DNA of 64,000 nt from Hetaerina americana (lineage: Eukaryota > Arthropoda > Insecta > Odonata > Calopterygidae): the NCBI GenBank assembly GCA_022747635.1, contig JAKTNV010000005.1:84502469-84566468 (forward strand). Direction: 5' to 3'. The translations under genes and the position numbers were made by a program. The notes under the pieces are model-generated. The model saw only the letters and a program-made list of their open reading frames with translations. It was not told the origin of the DNA and did no database searches. This document shows, one piece after another, positions 20,720-31,905 of this stretch. Position 1 is the first letter of the stretch; the number at the start of each line of letters is the position of its first letter.

Positions 20720-21245
20720 TCATAATGCGGCCACGGACGCGAACTCAAAATCTTGACTCAATTATACAAAAAAAAGAAAGCGCGTTGCGCGCACATCCTT
20801 GGGCTGGCTTTGAAAGCGCGCGTAACTCTCCCCCCACCCCCTCCCGGCCAGCGAAATCGACTTCCGCCCCCAGACGAGGGGCCAGAATGGCGGACCTCCT
20901 CGGCATCATCGCCTTCATCCCCGGCCGCCCTCGTGTTTTGAAACAAAGCAATCTCGCCGTGCGTCCCCCCCCGTCCCTGGCTCGCACCAGCGCGTGCACC
21001 AAAGGACAAGATCAAGAAACTTCCCCGCGAATTTTGGGAGGAGGTGCGTCGTGAACTTGGCCCAGATGTTCGCGGGAGCCCGCTTCCTCTCCTCCAACCC
21101 CATTACGGACCCCATTCCCACCCCTCCACCCTCCTCTCCCCACCCACGCCAGCGATGTTTCCTCCATGGTGATCGCACGCCGCGGAGATTTCAACGCCTG
21201 ATTAAGCCACCGATCTGCGGCTTTAACCGCTGAAAGTCTTAATAA
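20720..21245. promoter_or_regulatory. CpG-rich patch, candidate regulatory or exonic DNA
   Basis: A sharply bounded GC- and CpG-rich block (for example GCGCGTTGCGCGCAC at about 20780 and GAAAGCGCGCG near 20812) between AT-rich flanks. Overlapping 60-109-codon frames exist on both strands, as expected for GC-rich DNA with few stops, and none resembles a known protein. A promoter-type island or a first exon is possible; I see no clear splice sites or core promoter. Confidence 0.25.
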
Positions 21246-24180
21246 CTCCGCGGACACTTTTCTAAATCCAAGTCCAGGCTGTAATTGCTTTCAATTATTT
21301 TATTTATTAATCACAATTCAATTTGAATCAGCCATGGTGGCAAGGTACATTTAAACCAATCCAAGTACAATATCAAACAATCAAGTTAAACTTAAACCAA
21401 CCAATATTTTTTAATAATAACAGTTGGAGTGAAGAATTAAAATTTTCAGTTACAAAAAATCAACCAAATTTTAATGTAACTTTCAACTGTTTTTTGTAAT
21501 CCTTTGGTAGTATGGAACTTTTACGCAGGGTAAAACCTATGGCTGCACGATTTCCTAAATTTCGGCCTAAAATAATATCAGTTCCACTCTTCACTTTCAC
21601 CCTAAAATTAGAAGTTCATCACCAATTGGCAAAGAGTACGAAGATTTTCCATTTTACGATTAATTTGAAAACATTCGGAGTTTATGAATCCTCTTGTTTC
21701 CCGAGATGGTTATTTGAGAAAGCGTTCATTTTTTGCTGCAAATAAAAGCATTACAATTTTCTTTAAAATGTAACGTTTTGGAAAAAACTGAGGTAGTCTG
21801 TAACATTTTTCAGGTTTTATAACTTCCAAGGATAATAGATGGGAAATTTTGATCCCTTAGAGGGCAGAAAGACCGGTTCGTATTGCTTTAATGAGGATTT
21901 TATTTTTTTAAACTAATTTTACAAGAGAGTATAAACGAAGAGATTTTCTGTAGACAAAGTACTCTGAACAAAATTTTACTCATTTTCAAATATTAGGTTT
22001 TAGCAACAGCAGGTACTCAATAATTGACTAGGTCACGCCATTTCCCTCTTGTTAAAGACATTAACCCTTAGGAACCTTAGTTGGATGTGAATGGGAGAGT
22101 AGAAACAATGTGGATGGTCACAAAGGAAAATTTCGTGTTTCATACGGTTATTAGGTTATCCATTCATTCCAATCCATTATTTATATTATCCATTTATTCC
22201 GTTAGATTACATTTATTCATCAAGAGAATACATTTCTCACAACATTGTACAAATTCCCCAGTAAGAGACATGTTTCCAATCACCTTTCCAGGTGCACCAG
22301 TGGATTCAGTGCCCACATCGGCATATTTATAATTTTTTTGTTTGCGTGATAATTTATTTGCTGCGAGAGATTTTCATCAATATTTATGCATTGCTACTTT
22401 CAAAGCTACGTGAAAATGATGTTAAGAGAAATTCAAAGTGCATTAGAGAAAATAACAACCAAAGCATAGATATGAATGGATGCATAGGTAAATAATATTG
22501 ATATGAACACAAAAGGGATTCAGAGATTTTTTTTTGTTTCTGGAAACAGAGAATGTCATCACCGTAAGCATGGATATTATTTTTATCAGGTCGAATCGTT
22601 TCCTCTACTTCATTTATTTTGTGACTCTTTCAATATTAGCACTCACATTATTATTTATTTTTTTAAACACGATCTATGTATCAATTTGAATAATAAGCCA
22701 AACTATGAAGTATTTACATTTATCAAAATTTGCTGCCTAATTGAAACAGCGAGACTGCTTGATTTGAGTATAGTTTTTTTCCTCAAATGAGCGCGCTGCG
22801 AAAAAATTGGCTTTTCATTTAAGTAAATACCGTACCATTTAAATATTTACGAATTTAAAGTAAACACCTCATTCCCCTTGCGAAACTGGGATTTTCGGCC
22901 ATGGGGGGGGGGGGAGGGTAAAAATAACATCTCTTGGTGTCAAACAAACACCGTGCAACTTTCTTGGAATCACCGAATATTATTTTTGCAGTCGGATTTG
23001 ACCTCAAAGATCTGGAAAGATATGATCGCCTTCCCGACCTCCGTCAGAAAATTGTATGCCTTAGGAGTAATCGAAAATATTTACTCGTACATGTCATAGG
23101 ACTAAGTGAATTGAGACGTGAAGGTGAAGGAGACCTAGGATCGGGTAATTTTAAAATGATTTATGAAATGAGAGATAAGAGAGAAAAAGAGTGGTTTGTG
23201 AATAATAAACGAGAAACATTTGTAAAAGGGCTTCATTAAAATCATTCACGTTAAGCGACAAAGTACTGCTATTTAAATGTGATAACTGAGCCAGCCGGAC
23301 ACTGTAATTTTTGTGTGCATAGTACGTATATGCCCCAATCAGAAATAAAGAGGATAGTGGATACGGTTTTAATTTAATTTGCCTTCAATAAATACCCAAA
23401 ATAATCCGTGTCTCAGAGGAGATGTCAGCATACATGACGCAAGTGTGAAGCAACATAAATAAATACTTAGCAGGAAAGTGGTACTATTTGTTCGTTATTA
23501 TGATTGATGACGCCATCATGCAGAAGCATTAGTTTGCGCATTGTTTATTGTACTGTTCGATTGGTTATCGTGTCTACGTTTCCTAATGTTTGGTCACGAA
23601 TCATTGGGGGGAAATATGAGCTCTCACTATGCTGGTCTGCTCGGATCGGTCAATTTCATTCATGACTTCCCAGTCGCCGTCTTAGTTTCCATGCTTAATT
23701 AGCGGTTATTCCATTACCTTGAGTCATGGTTAAACTCGAACGATTTGAACTTATCCAGTTAATTGAGTGGTTCAGGTGACCTTCGCGCTTCCAATTCATA
23801 GTCTTACCATAGAATGACTGTGCACTTCTTTTTGTTCACTCATAACTATTTTTTTATTATAGAGAGAGAAAAACATTATCCCTAATGGGCTTAGTTCAGC
23901 CCAGAATCCTGTGTTGAGTTTCAAAGAAATAAAGTTAAATTAAGGGTCCAAAAAACGTGATAAAAAAATTAAACTTCTTAACACTTTCAATCGAGTATTT
24001 CCCCATTGTTAGTTTGATGAAGCCAAGGTTATTGCTGCAATGAAAGTGACTTCGTTTGAGAGAGGGTTTGGAATTGATAAGATTTCCCAAATGTTCTTCC
24101 TAAATCACTTTCAAGAATCAAAGAAGTGACGTAAAAAGAGATGCTAGGCAACGCGATGGAAATAACACTTAAATATTGTT
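21246..24180. other. AT-rich region, nothing recognised
   Basis: Mostly AT-rich with a poly-G run at about 22904-22917. The frames at 22878-23239 (73 and 101 codons, overlapping) have no motif. No repeat family recognised. Confidence 0.35.
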
Positions 24181-24182
24181 CA

Positions 24183-24500
24183 TCTACATCCACATAAATA
24201 CCCCGCGATCCACCAAAAATGTGTGTGGCAGGGGGTGCAAGAACCAGGTGGGTTGGGTAATGGATAAGGTAGAGTAAAGGAAAAGAGAAAATATTCACTG
24301 AAAAACCTCAAGAAAACGTGCAAATTAATATACATGCTGGCGGATGACTTAGTTCAAAACAAGTGCCAATTTCACCCGTTGAAATAGGTTTTGGTATGCG
24401 GAAAAGGAGGGAATAAAGATGAACTACGACCATTCATCCGACAGACCTCCACCACACCAAGAGAGGCCAAGCAGAATCAGAAAGTAGGAAAGAGGAAGTC
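24183..24500 (-). mobile_element. LINE-E 3' tail, copy 2
   Basis: Begins CATCTACATCCACATAAATA, then CGATCCACCAAAAATGTGTG, GGCAGGGGGTGCAAGAACCAG, GTGGGTTGGGTAATGGATAA, and a stretch matching 57637-57966 base for base in many blocks (AACGTGCAAA, TTGGTATGC, ACCACACCAAGAGAGGC-type end). No coding part. Together the two copies define a 3' untranslated tail of about 320 bp. Confidence 0.7.
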
Positions 24501-25253
24501 AAGATTGAGGCAACAATCCGTCGCATCGCTGAAATACTCATTTCTGATCAAATCTATTTAGTCACTCTTTTTCTACAATTAAAAAAACAAGAGATTGGAT
24601 TCATTTCAATTAAAATATTTGGCGTTCTTGCTGTTCAAAAATCACTGGACCTATTTTATTTAAAATTAATGCCCTAAATCTTACTTTTAAGGCGACATTG
24701 ACAGTGAGAATTATTTGTGCGAATGGAAAGTAAGCAACAGAAATCAAGACCCCTCGTTAAATCACGTCAGCTCAGGCTGCTCTGACAGAAGAAAACGGGT
24801 AAGACAGCAAGGTAATTTATAAAGTTACTGTAATTCATTCGTAGAATCGACAACCTATGATGGCGGCGAATAGAAAAAATATTCTATATAATATAAATGC
24901 ATAATATTTCCTCTATCCACAGGGTATACTCGTACGAGAAGAATGTTGGGCGTGTTGCTAAAAGAATTCGGCCGAATCACGTAAAGTTTGGAGGTAAGGA
25001 GCATAATAGGTTATTGTTCACCCTACTTTGTGATGACGACCAATTGTCAAAAATGAAACAATGAATATACGCTGGCAGTGGATTGGTTCAACCATTATTA
25101 CTGCAACAGATTATTATAGACAAAGTTATAGATCCAATGATTTGTGACTTGTCTGTCCTGCATGAGCATAATGGCGGCTGGTCATTTTAATGAGTGTCGC
25201 ATGAGAACCCGTCCATCTTGATGTGTTTCCTTATTTACCTTCTTATTAGTATA
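24501..25253. other. Unrecognised spacer
   Basis: AT-rich sequence leading up to a mariner insertion; no structure seen. Confidence 0.35.
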
Positions 25254-26455
25254 CAGGGTCGCACCCAAAAGTGGTAGGACTGATTTTTTTACAAGAATTT
25301 TACTCACGATATACTTACATCGACTTAATAATCTTCAAAGTATGCTCCTTGAGCTGCTACACACTTAGTATAACGTTGCTCCCATTCCCCGTACGCCCGC
25401 TGGAAATTTTCTTTGGGGATGCCGTTGATGACCCTCGTCGAAGCCTCTTGAACGGCCTTTATCGAGTCAAAACGTCGTCCCTTGAGCTGTCTTTTCATCA
25501 GGGGGAAGAAGAAGAAGTCCGGTGGTGCCAGATCGGGAGAATAGGGCGGGTGCGGCAACGTGGCAACGCCGTATTTGGCCAGGAGCTGTCTGACGACGAG
25601 CGCGCCATGGCAGAATTTTCGGCACCATCTTGGCGCACACCTTGCGCATGGCCAAATCCTGTGAAATAATGCGTTGGACGTTGGATGCAGACAGACCCAA
25701 CTGGTCTGCAATTTCTTCACTGGTTAAGCGTCGGTCTGTGTTCAGCAGTGTCCTCACTCTGTCCACATTCGTGTCGGTTCTTGCCGTCGACGGCCGTCCG
25801 GAGTGATGGTCGTCTTCAACGAGCTCCCTACCCTCTTTAAACAACTTGTGCCACTCAAATACTGTGGAACGGCTCAAGGCAGTGTCCCCATAAGCCTGCT
25901 TGATCATATCGAGGGTCTCAGTTGCCGTCTTCCCGAGTTTCGCACAAAACTTCACGGAATAACTTTGCTCTAAATTCACATTCATTTTGTTTTTCGACGC
26001 GGACAAAAAACTTATTGGTTAAGCGTCGGTCTGTGTTCAGCAGTGTCCTCACTCTGTCCACATTCGTGTCGGTTCTTGCCGTCGACGGCCGTCCGGAGCG
26101 ATGGTCGTCTTCAACGAGCTCCCTACCCTCTTTAAACAACTTGTGCCACTCAAATACTGTGGAACGGCTCAAGGCAGTGTCCCCATAAGCCTGATTGATC
26201 ATATCGAGGGTCTCAGTTGCCGTCTTCCCGAGTTTCGCACAAAACTTCACGGAATAACGTTGCTCTAAATTCACATTCATTTTGTTTTTCGACGCGGACA
26301 AAAAACTTGCTTCACTAAAAACGGTGTCCTCACTCAACGACAGCCCGCAGGCGACTGAGGTTGGTGTCGGTCTGTTGCTAAGAGCCCCCTCCACCTCACT
26401 CTGCCCGGCAGACCGCCAGAGAAAATCAGTCCTACCACTTTTGGGTGCGACCCTG
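25254..26455 (-). mobile_element. internally rearranged mariner with perfect terminal repeats
   Basis: A 1,202-bp element flanked by TA (25252-25253, 26456-26457). The ends are perfect 34-bp inverted repeats starting CAGGGTCGCACCCAAAAGTG. Inside, a 295-bp tandem duplication and a deletion of the middle of the gene have occurred. The intact ends mean a transposase made elsewhere could still mobilise it, so it is a non-autonomous derivative in the making. Confidence 0.93.
25325..26280 (-). pseudogene. mariner transposase relic, N-terminal duplicated and middle deleted
   Basis: From ATG at 26280 (MNVNLEQRYSVKFCAK...) the helix-turn-helix region runs through 'STVFEWHKLFKEGRELVEDD' and 'SGRPSTARTDTNVD' to 'TDRRLT', then restarts from the pre-ATG sequence because of a 295-bp tandem duplication (25721-26013 with 26016-26308, about three mismatches); 295 is not a multiple of three, so the frame shifts. 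After the second copy, 'EEIADQLGLSASNVQRI' and 'KMVPKI' join to the C-terminal third ('PHPPYSPDLAPPDFFFFP', 'LKGRRFDSI', 'GAYFEDY'). The region holding the first two catalytic aspartates is missing; only the third remains. Confidence 0.9.
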
Positions 26456-26457
26456 TA

Positions 26458-27435
26458 AATGTAGTAGTTACCAACAGTATAATACCATTAATATGCCTAA
26501 ATAGTGGTACGGTTGATCGCGGGGTACCATGAGTGCGATTAAAAGTAATGAAGTAGAAGTACGTAGAATGGTCGGTGACCTAACTTCCCATGTCACACGT
26601 CGTTGCGACAGTTTGCGAGGTAGTGCGTAAATGTAGAAGTAGTGCCGTATCCGAGATGTGCATTAATATAAGAAAGCATTCATATATGATACGTGTGGTA
26701 AACTGAAATGAAGAAAACACTTTCATCCATTCAATTAATGATAACGTACATGAATATTATGCGAAGAAATGCAACCCGCCTCAAGATATATGTATATTCG
26801 CTCAGGTTTTGAAAAAGTGCCTCTCTAGTCCGAGCCTGTCACCAATACATATAAAGAAACAAATATTTCACAAAAGCTAGTATTTCTTCATAGTATGTCG
26901 ACTTGATTTTTTTTGGAATTTGCCGGGCATAATCTTTATTGACTATTTGAAAAAGGATCAGCAGTATCGCAGGTGCGTGCTTTCCATCGCTGTTGTTTCC
27001 CCGTTTGAAAACCAAGCTGCCAGATAATCGTTCGACCACACACCGGCTCTCACTCCTCCTCTAAATTTGTAGGTTCTAAATTGGAGTTACGATTCCAACT
27101 CTTTTCTCCCTTAGTTCTCCAGATTAGAGCCACTTAGACCGAAACACCTGTTCTCCAAAATTAAAAAAATGATGGAATGGAGATTTATTCAAATTAGGTG
27201 GCATTTGCGGAAACAAAACCCTATTGAGGAGAGTTGGAGGAGTCGTACGACGTGGAAGGGATCGAGGGACTGGAGTGGCGTTGGACGAAAAAGTAAGTGT
27301 AAATTATATAGATAAAATTATGTTGAAAAATGGTTCATTCCGAAAAAAATTGTAGCAATGATTTCTCCGCGGACTTTTTACATGATGGACTACATGTAAT
27401 TGGTTTCCCTACAAGCTCGTGAATTGCACTTTCGA
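26458..27435. other. Unrecognised spacer
   Basis: AT-rich with no recognised element. A 66-codon minus frame at 26839-27039 has no motif. Confidence 0.35.
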
Positions 27436-27439
27436 ACTA

Positions 27440-28056
27440 TGTCTTAATCACGAGAAGAAGTACAACGTAGGGCAGCTAGGTTTGTGAAAAGTAGTCATGA
27501 ACACAGTAACAGTGTCACGACACCAGATGAAGAATTACAATGGGAGCCGCTAGTTGGCCGTAGGTTGAAAAACAGAGGAAGGTTACTTATCTGAGCTAGT
27601 CAAAGACATATATTACAGGCCCATACTTACTATGGTAGATCAGATAACGTACGGAAAATTAGGGAGATAGAGTTTGGAACAAAGTGACTGAAAATATCGC
27701 TTTTTCCTCGTGTCGTTAGAAAACAAAATAGATATGACAGCAATCACGTAAGAAATAATTAGAATTAGCAGTTTTTATATTTTTTCGATATCCTGCATGT
27801 TCTTTCCAGCATATTATTTTTTGTAATTTAATAAACCCATCTTTTTGACAGTTCTACAGCATGATTTGAATATACTTATCCTTTAATTGAATACTTTTGC
27901 ATGCAAGTACCTTCTTTCTTGTGATTAACTGTACTCCAGTACGTGATCAAACTAATATTTGTACATAGGTGTCATGATTGCAATTTTGCATGCATGGCTC
28001 GTGACCTAACACCCTAACGGCGGCTTGCGTGATATCATTTAGATGTAGATGAAGTA
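27440..28056 (+). mobile_element. LINE-B fragment with 3' tail
   Basis: Plus-strand RT C-terminus: 'VQRRAARFVKSSHEHSNSV', 'EELQWEPLVGRRLK', 'HTYYGRSDNVRKIREIEFGT', 'LFPRVVRKQNRY', then about 200 bp of AT-rich 3' sequence and the module CCTAACACCCTAACGGCGGC, TTGCGTGATATCATTT, AGATGTAGATG. Stops break the frame. It is the better of the two LINE-B copies (the other is 540-960). Confidence 0.78.
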
Positions 28057-28114
28057 ATGAATGGTTCAAGTATAAAAGGGGAGCATACAAAACAGAAATG
28101 ATGATCGATACATG

Positions 28115-28990
28115 TGCATAATCTTTACGTGTCTTCTCTTGGCTCGCCCTTACGCAGTGGAGGGATGCGAATCCTCTCCAGTCGCGTCCCGAGTCTTTCG
28201 CGTCCTCGTGTCCCGCCCATCCAGAGGGCGACCGAAGCGAATAATCCTCCCCCGCGTCCTTGGAAACACTTCTCCCTCCCCTTCCTCCCTCCTTGTTCCC
28301 GCGTTGATGGGCAAGATGACCTTAGGGAGAAAACTTCAAGCTTGGCCGCCCGCACTCCCCGGCGACCGTAATCATTGGAAGCCGCGCGGTGAGACTGGAA
28401 CTCTCCCGGAGAAGAATTATTATTGCCTCTCCTGCGATTCCCCTCCACCCCCTCTAACTGCCTGTCCGTCCAGATAACGTCCATCTGCCTTCGGACGAGA
28501 GGCGGGAGGGGGGGGGAGGTAATATTTTCATTTCGGGACGCGGTGGAGTGGAGGGGTGAAGCATTTGTTTCCCCAGTAGGGGGTTGGGACGGAAGGGGAA
28601 GGGATTATTACTCCTGGGCGTAGTATGAAATATGCATTATATATGCTTATCTTGGCGAGAACGCACGGGCGTGCGTTTATATATCCCTTCCCGCGATGCC
28701 GGGCCGATGGCTGGCCCCGACGCCTCTGAGTGAGGGCAGAGCGAGCAGCAACCTTGGGCATTATAAAGAGCTCATAAAGAGAGTCCGTCTATCTCAACCG
28801 TTTACCTCTGAGACCCCCCCCCGCCCCGCTCCTCCCCCGCACTCCTCTGCGGGTGCAGAGCGCTGCACCGCTAGGGTGTTCTGACGGAGGTTGTGGTGGG
28901 GGGGAGTCCACCCAAGGTCCCAAAAGGGAACCGTCAGGTCCTTGATTCGCTTCTCCGAGGAAATCGAAGGAAGAACCTCGAGATATTGCA
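28115..28990. promoter_or_regulatory. CpG-rich island, candidate promoter or exon region
   Basis: About 0.9 kb of GC- and CpG-rich DNA, with AT-rich DNA on both sides and no recognised repeat. Overlapping frames on both strands (up to 121 codons) lack motifs and are proline/arginine-rich by composition. It includes TATATATGC and GTTTATATATCCC motifs (28637 and 28675) and a small palindrome AACGCACGGGCGTGCGTT (28660). A core promoter is possible but not demonstrable here. Confidence 0.28.
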
Positions 28991-29095
28991 ATGGATGCGG
29001 TTTCGATATTTGCTATTTAACATCGACGTGAGATGTCGAACCATCCAACAATTCGAAATAAGTTGGTCGTTCAATAAGTCAATTAAAAAAAAAGA

Positions 29096-29358
29096 ACAGT
29101 AGTCGACCCGGAGATCAGTTTGTTGGGTGATGGTAAAGTTTACCCAATACTAAACTCAACTGCCTTTGGAAATCACACATCAGGTTGAGGGACCAGTTCC
29201 TTTCCCTGTGACGGTAATGGTTTCCCGGGAAGTTCTGGTATCCAAAAAATCACACAGATTGGGAGGAGTTGGAGGAGTCCAGAGAAGTGAGCCTGGAGAT
29301 CGAACCTAGGCCCTCCGGTCACTGCTCCAATGCTTTACCCCTGCATTACCACATCCCC
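29096..29358 (-). mobile_element. tRNA-derived SINE, copy 3 (minus)
   Basis: Reverse complement of the SINE: 3' end at the left (TTGTTGGGTGATGGTAAAGT), TTCCTTTCCCTGTGACGG, TTTCCCGGGAAGTTCTGG, and the tRNA-like head at the right, with the B box (reversed) in GAGATCGAACCTAGGCCC near 29309. It is more diverged than copies 1, 2 and 4, including a duplicated GGAGGAGTTGGAGGAG piece. Confidence 0.82.
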
Positions 29359-30480
29359 AAGTCAAAAATATAAAATTCGAGAAATAGACGCCTGAAATAA
29401 CAGGCTCACGACTCCTTCTTCCCACGGACTAACGGGGATGGCAACTGTAGGGTTGGAGATAACAAGAATTCCACTTGCCACCCGCAGCGTCCAGTTAATA
29501 ATTAGTTTTACTTATGTGCATGCATTTTACTCTTATTTTTTGTGTTTTGTTGGCTAGTACCTTCCCGCATATTAGCATGGGACTGACACACAATTAACCT
29601 AGTGGAAGACTCTTTACCATGTTTTGTTGTATTTTCTAGCTTCTCCTTCCATTCCTATTCCCTCTCCATTAGGATGATGCCTCACGCCGTCCGCTGCCAA
29701 CAGCGGGCTGTCATACGTAACGCTAAGGGTGACTACCATAATTTGCATGGCTATGGATTAAAAGAACATTCCCCTTCTTACCATCCATTTCTACATGCCC
29801 TGCCTTGGAATGGTGGAAGTCTTTCGCATTAAATGATTCAGATCCTTTTTATTCCCTCCTTTTTCGTCTAACACAACATTTTTAGGGGGAGAAATTAACA
29901 TTTTAAAGTTTTTTTGACGTTAATTAGCATTCCTCTGTTCCTATTACTCCATGTCTCGTCTGTAAATAGTGTAACCTACGTAATAGGAAAATTGCACCGT
30001 TCTCGGCAAATTGGGGTATCCAATTCTCCCATTTCAAACCTATGTCAGCTTATAAACTTCGAAATATTTGTTCGACTTCGGCTCTCCTGTTTTTATTACC
30101 CCGACAGTTCAATATTAATTTGTTGATTCTCACGACCTGAACTTTCATTTTCCCTTTAAACCTATACTTGTGAATCGAATCGGGGCTCGGTCGCTCGCTG
30201 GAGAATCTGTTGACGAGTGATATCTGCAGGACCAACTTCATAGTGTCAGTACTTTCAATTATAATTACATTCAATATAGTATACCATTTTTATTAATATT
30301 ATTGAGTTGCACGAGATGAGTGGTGGTCATCGGATTAGGAATAATGTTAAAAGGAAGAAGTAGGTGCAGTTGAATTTGTGTTTTATGAGTGAGGGGCAAT
30401 TGGTTTCCGAGTCATACAAATCAACGCTTCATGTCAATTTTTTCACTAATAGTTTCGTAACATCAAGGTCCAACTTCACT
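29359..30480. other. Unrecognised region
   Basis: Includes a short shared sequence at 29948-30010 that resembles 8165-8225 (TCTCGTCTGTAAAT core), of unknown nature. No gene recognised. Confidence 0.3.
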
Positions 30481-30499
30481 GAAATTTGACCTCTTTGCA

Positions 30500-30745
30500 A
30501 ATGTTTTTGTACCTGACACATTTCCCCTTCCCGTGTTCCTACTAATTTGACCATCTTCGAACAAGACAACTCCTAATCAGTTGAAGAGTTTCCACCTGTC
30601 TCATTTCATGTCTCCCGAATTCAATATTCCTAATTCATATGCATACAACTTTTTAGCAACTCCATATTCGGTGATCCCAATTCCTTTTGCTTCACATTGA
30701 TTCTCATCCCATACTTGTCACACCTTATCTTTATTGCCCCTCAGT
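30500..30745 (-). mobile_element. LINE-D fragment (RT, after the catalytic loop)
   Basis: Minus strand reads 'IRCDKYGMRINVKQKE' at about 30740-30680, the conserved block that follows the catalytic YADD loop in RTE-like and related RTs, and then a 'FNWLGVVLFEDGQ' piece (about 30600-30560), equivalent to the 'YLGSVI-DG' block. Frameshifts separate them. The RT palm upstream is not recognisable. Confidence 0.55.
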
Positions 30746-31308
30746 ATTAATTGCAATCCCTTGCCTAACACTTTCTGACGAGGGTTTTTGCGGCGTTCAA
30801 ATTTACTATCTGGCAGGTTTACGAGTTTCCTCCGCGTTGGCGCATGCGTATTAATGGCATCGTTCCACCTGCTCTGCTGCAGTCTTCCAAGCTGAAGTCT
30901 TTCACTTTCCCCGGGTCTTCGGCCTGCCCTGAGGACGCCTGCCATTGTCGCCATCATCATGATGTATGCCAAAGTGGAGGAAACCCGTAAACCTGCCTTA
31001 TTCAACATGAAAAACAGGCTTGCATGATCATCCACACATCTTAATTCCACTTCTTCCTCCAGCCCTTCCAATGCCATTTTTTCAATCATCTCCTCGGCTT
31101 ACATGCAAAGAAGCACGGGTCTTTATGAACATGCTACCCATCCCGAATCTCCATCCGCCGCCTACACCATCCGCGAGTTCAATGTCGATCGGTTTTACAC
31201 AGAAATGTCTGCACCACTTAGTTAAGGTCTTAGTCAAGGCGAAAGTTGGAAGCAACCCTCGAATTATCCTCCCCTGCATCTTGATACATATTCAAAAGTA
31301 AATATAGC

Positions 31309-31370
31309 TGGTGCCCTAACAGCAATCGCACCCAACCTTTGCGATAACTAGCTGGGTATCGATAAAATAA
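31309..31370 (+). mobile_element. diverged LINE 3' tail
   Basis: GGTGCCCTAACAGCAATCGC, ACCCAACCTTTGCGATAACT, AGCTGGGTATC resembles the terminal module of the CR1-like families. Only the last 60 bp or so; weak evidence. Confidence 0.35.
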
Positions 31371-31570
31371 GAGAGATATACAGTACATAATGACGGAAAG
31401 ATTCAAGTACTCGTTATTCCATCACACGATGTGCAAACATATAACAAAATCAAACCGAAGAGTCAGAAAATATTAAAAATATTAAATTAACTCCAATGCT
31501 AGCATTTGAATTGCTCAAGCATTAGCGTTAAGGAACTTTTTATATAGGCATGCATTTGCACGAGAGATTA

Positions 31571-31586
31571 TACTATATATATATAT
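31571..31586. repeat. short (TA)n
   Basis: TATATATATATAT directly left of the family H unit at 31587. Confidence 0.8.
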
Positions 31587-31701
31587 CCCTCTCTTCCTTG
31601 ATAAAGGTGGTCACGACCACCGAAAATTCGAAAAATAGTAAGTCTCTTTTTTGTGTGTTTCTGTGTTCTTGTCTGTGTCCACTAGTGCTAAGTGTTATAC
31701 A

Positions 31702-31705
<4 letters not shown>
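31587..31705 (+). repeat. Family H hairpin unit, single arm
   Basis: A 119-bp unit between two (TA)n tracts. It starts CTCTCTTCCTTGATAAAGG and has a perfect 7-bp stem, GGTGGTC (31606-31612) with GACCACC (31615-31621), followed by CGAAAATTCGAAAAAT. It then has a GT/T-rich stretch and ends GTGTTATACATTATT before (TA)n. The right arm of the 13.4-kb palindrome has the same order and nearly the same length (117 bp), with a different but still complementary stem. Confidence 0.65.

Positions 31706-31769
<64 letters not shown>
31706..31769. repeat. (TA)n microsatellite
   Basis: About 62 bp of uninterrupted TA joined to the family H unit on its left and to another GTTTCGG-containing sequence on its right (31770-31820). 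Confidence 0.95.
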
Positions 31770-31905
31770 CTTACGTTTCGGTCTAGCGTGGCAGTGGGCA
31801 GACCCACCATCTTGTTGTGTCTAAACGTCCCTACACTCAATACGCATCCCAACGTGGTAGTGTGCAGACTGTGGTTTTTACTGGAAAAAAAACTAGAAGC
31901 CAATT

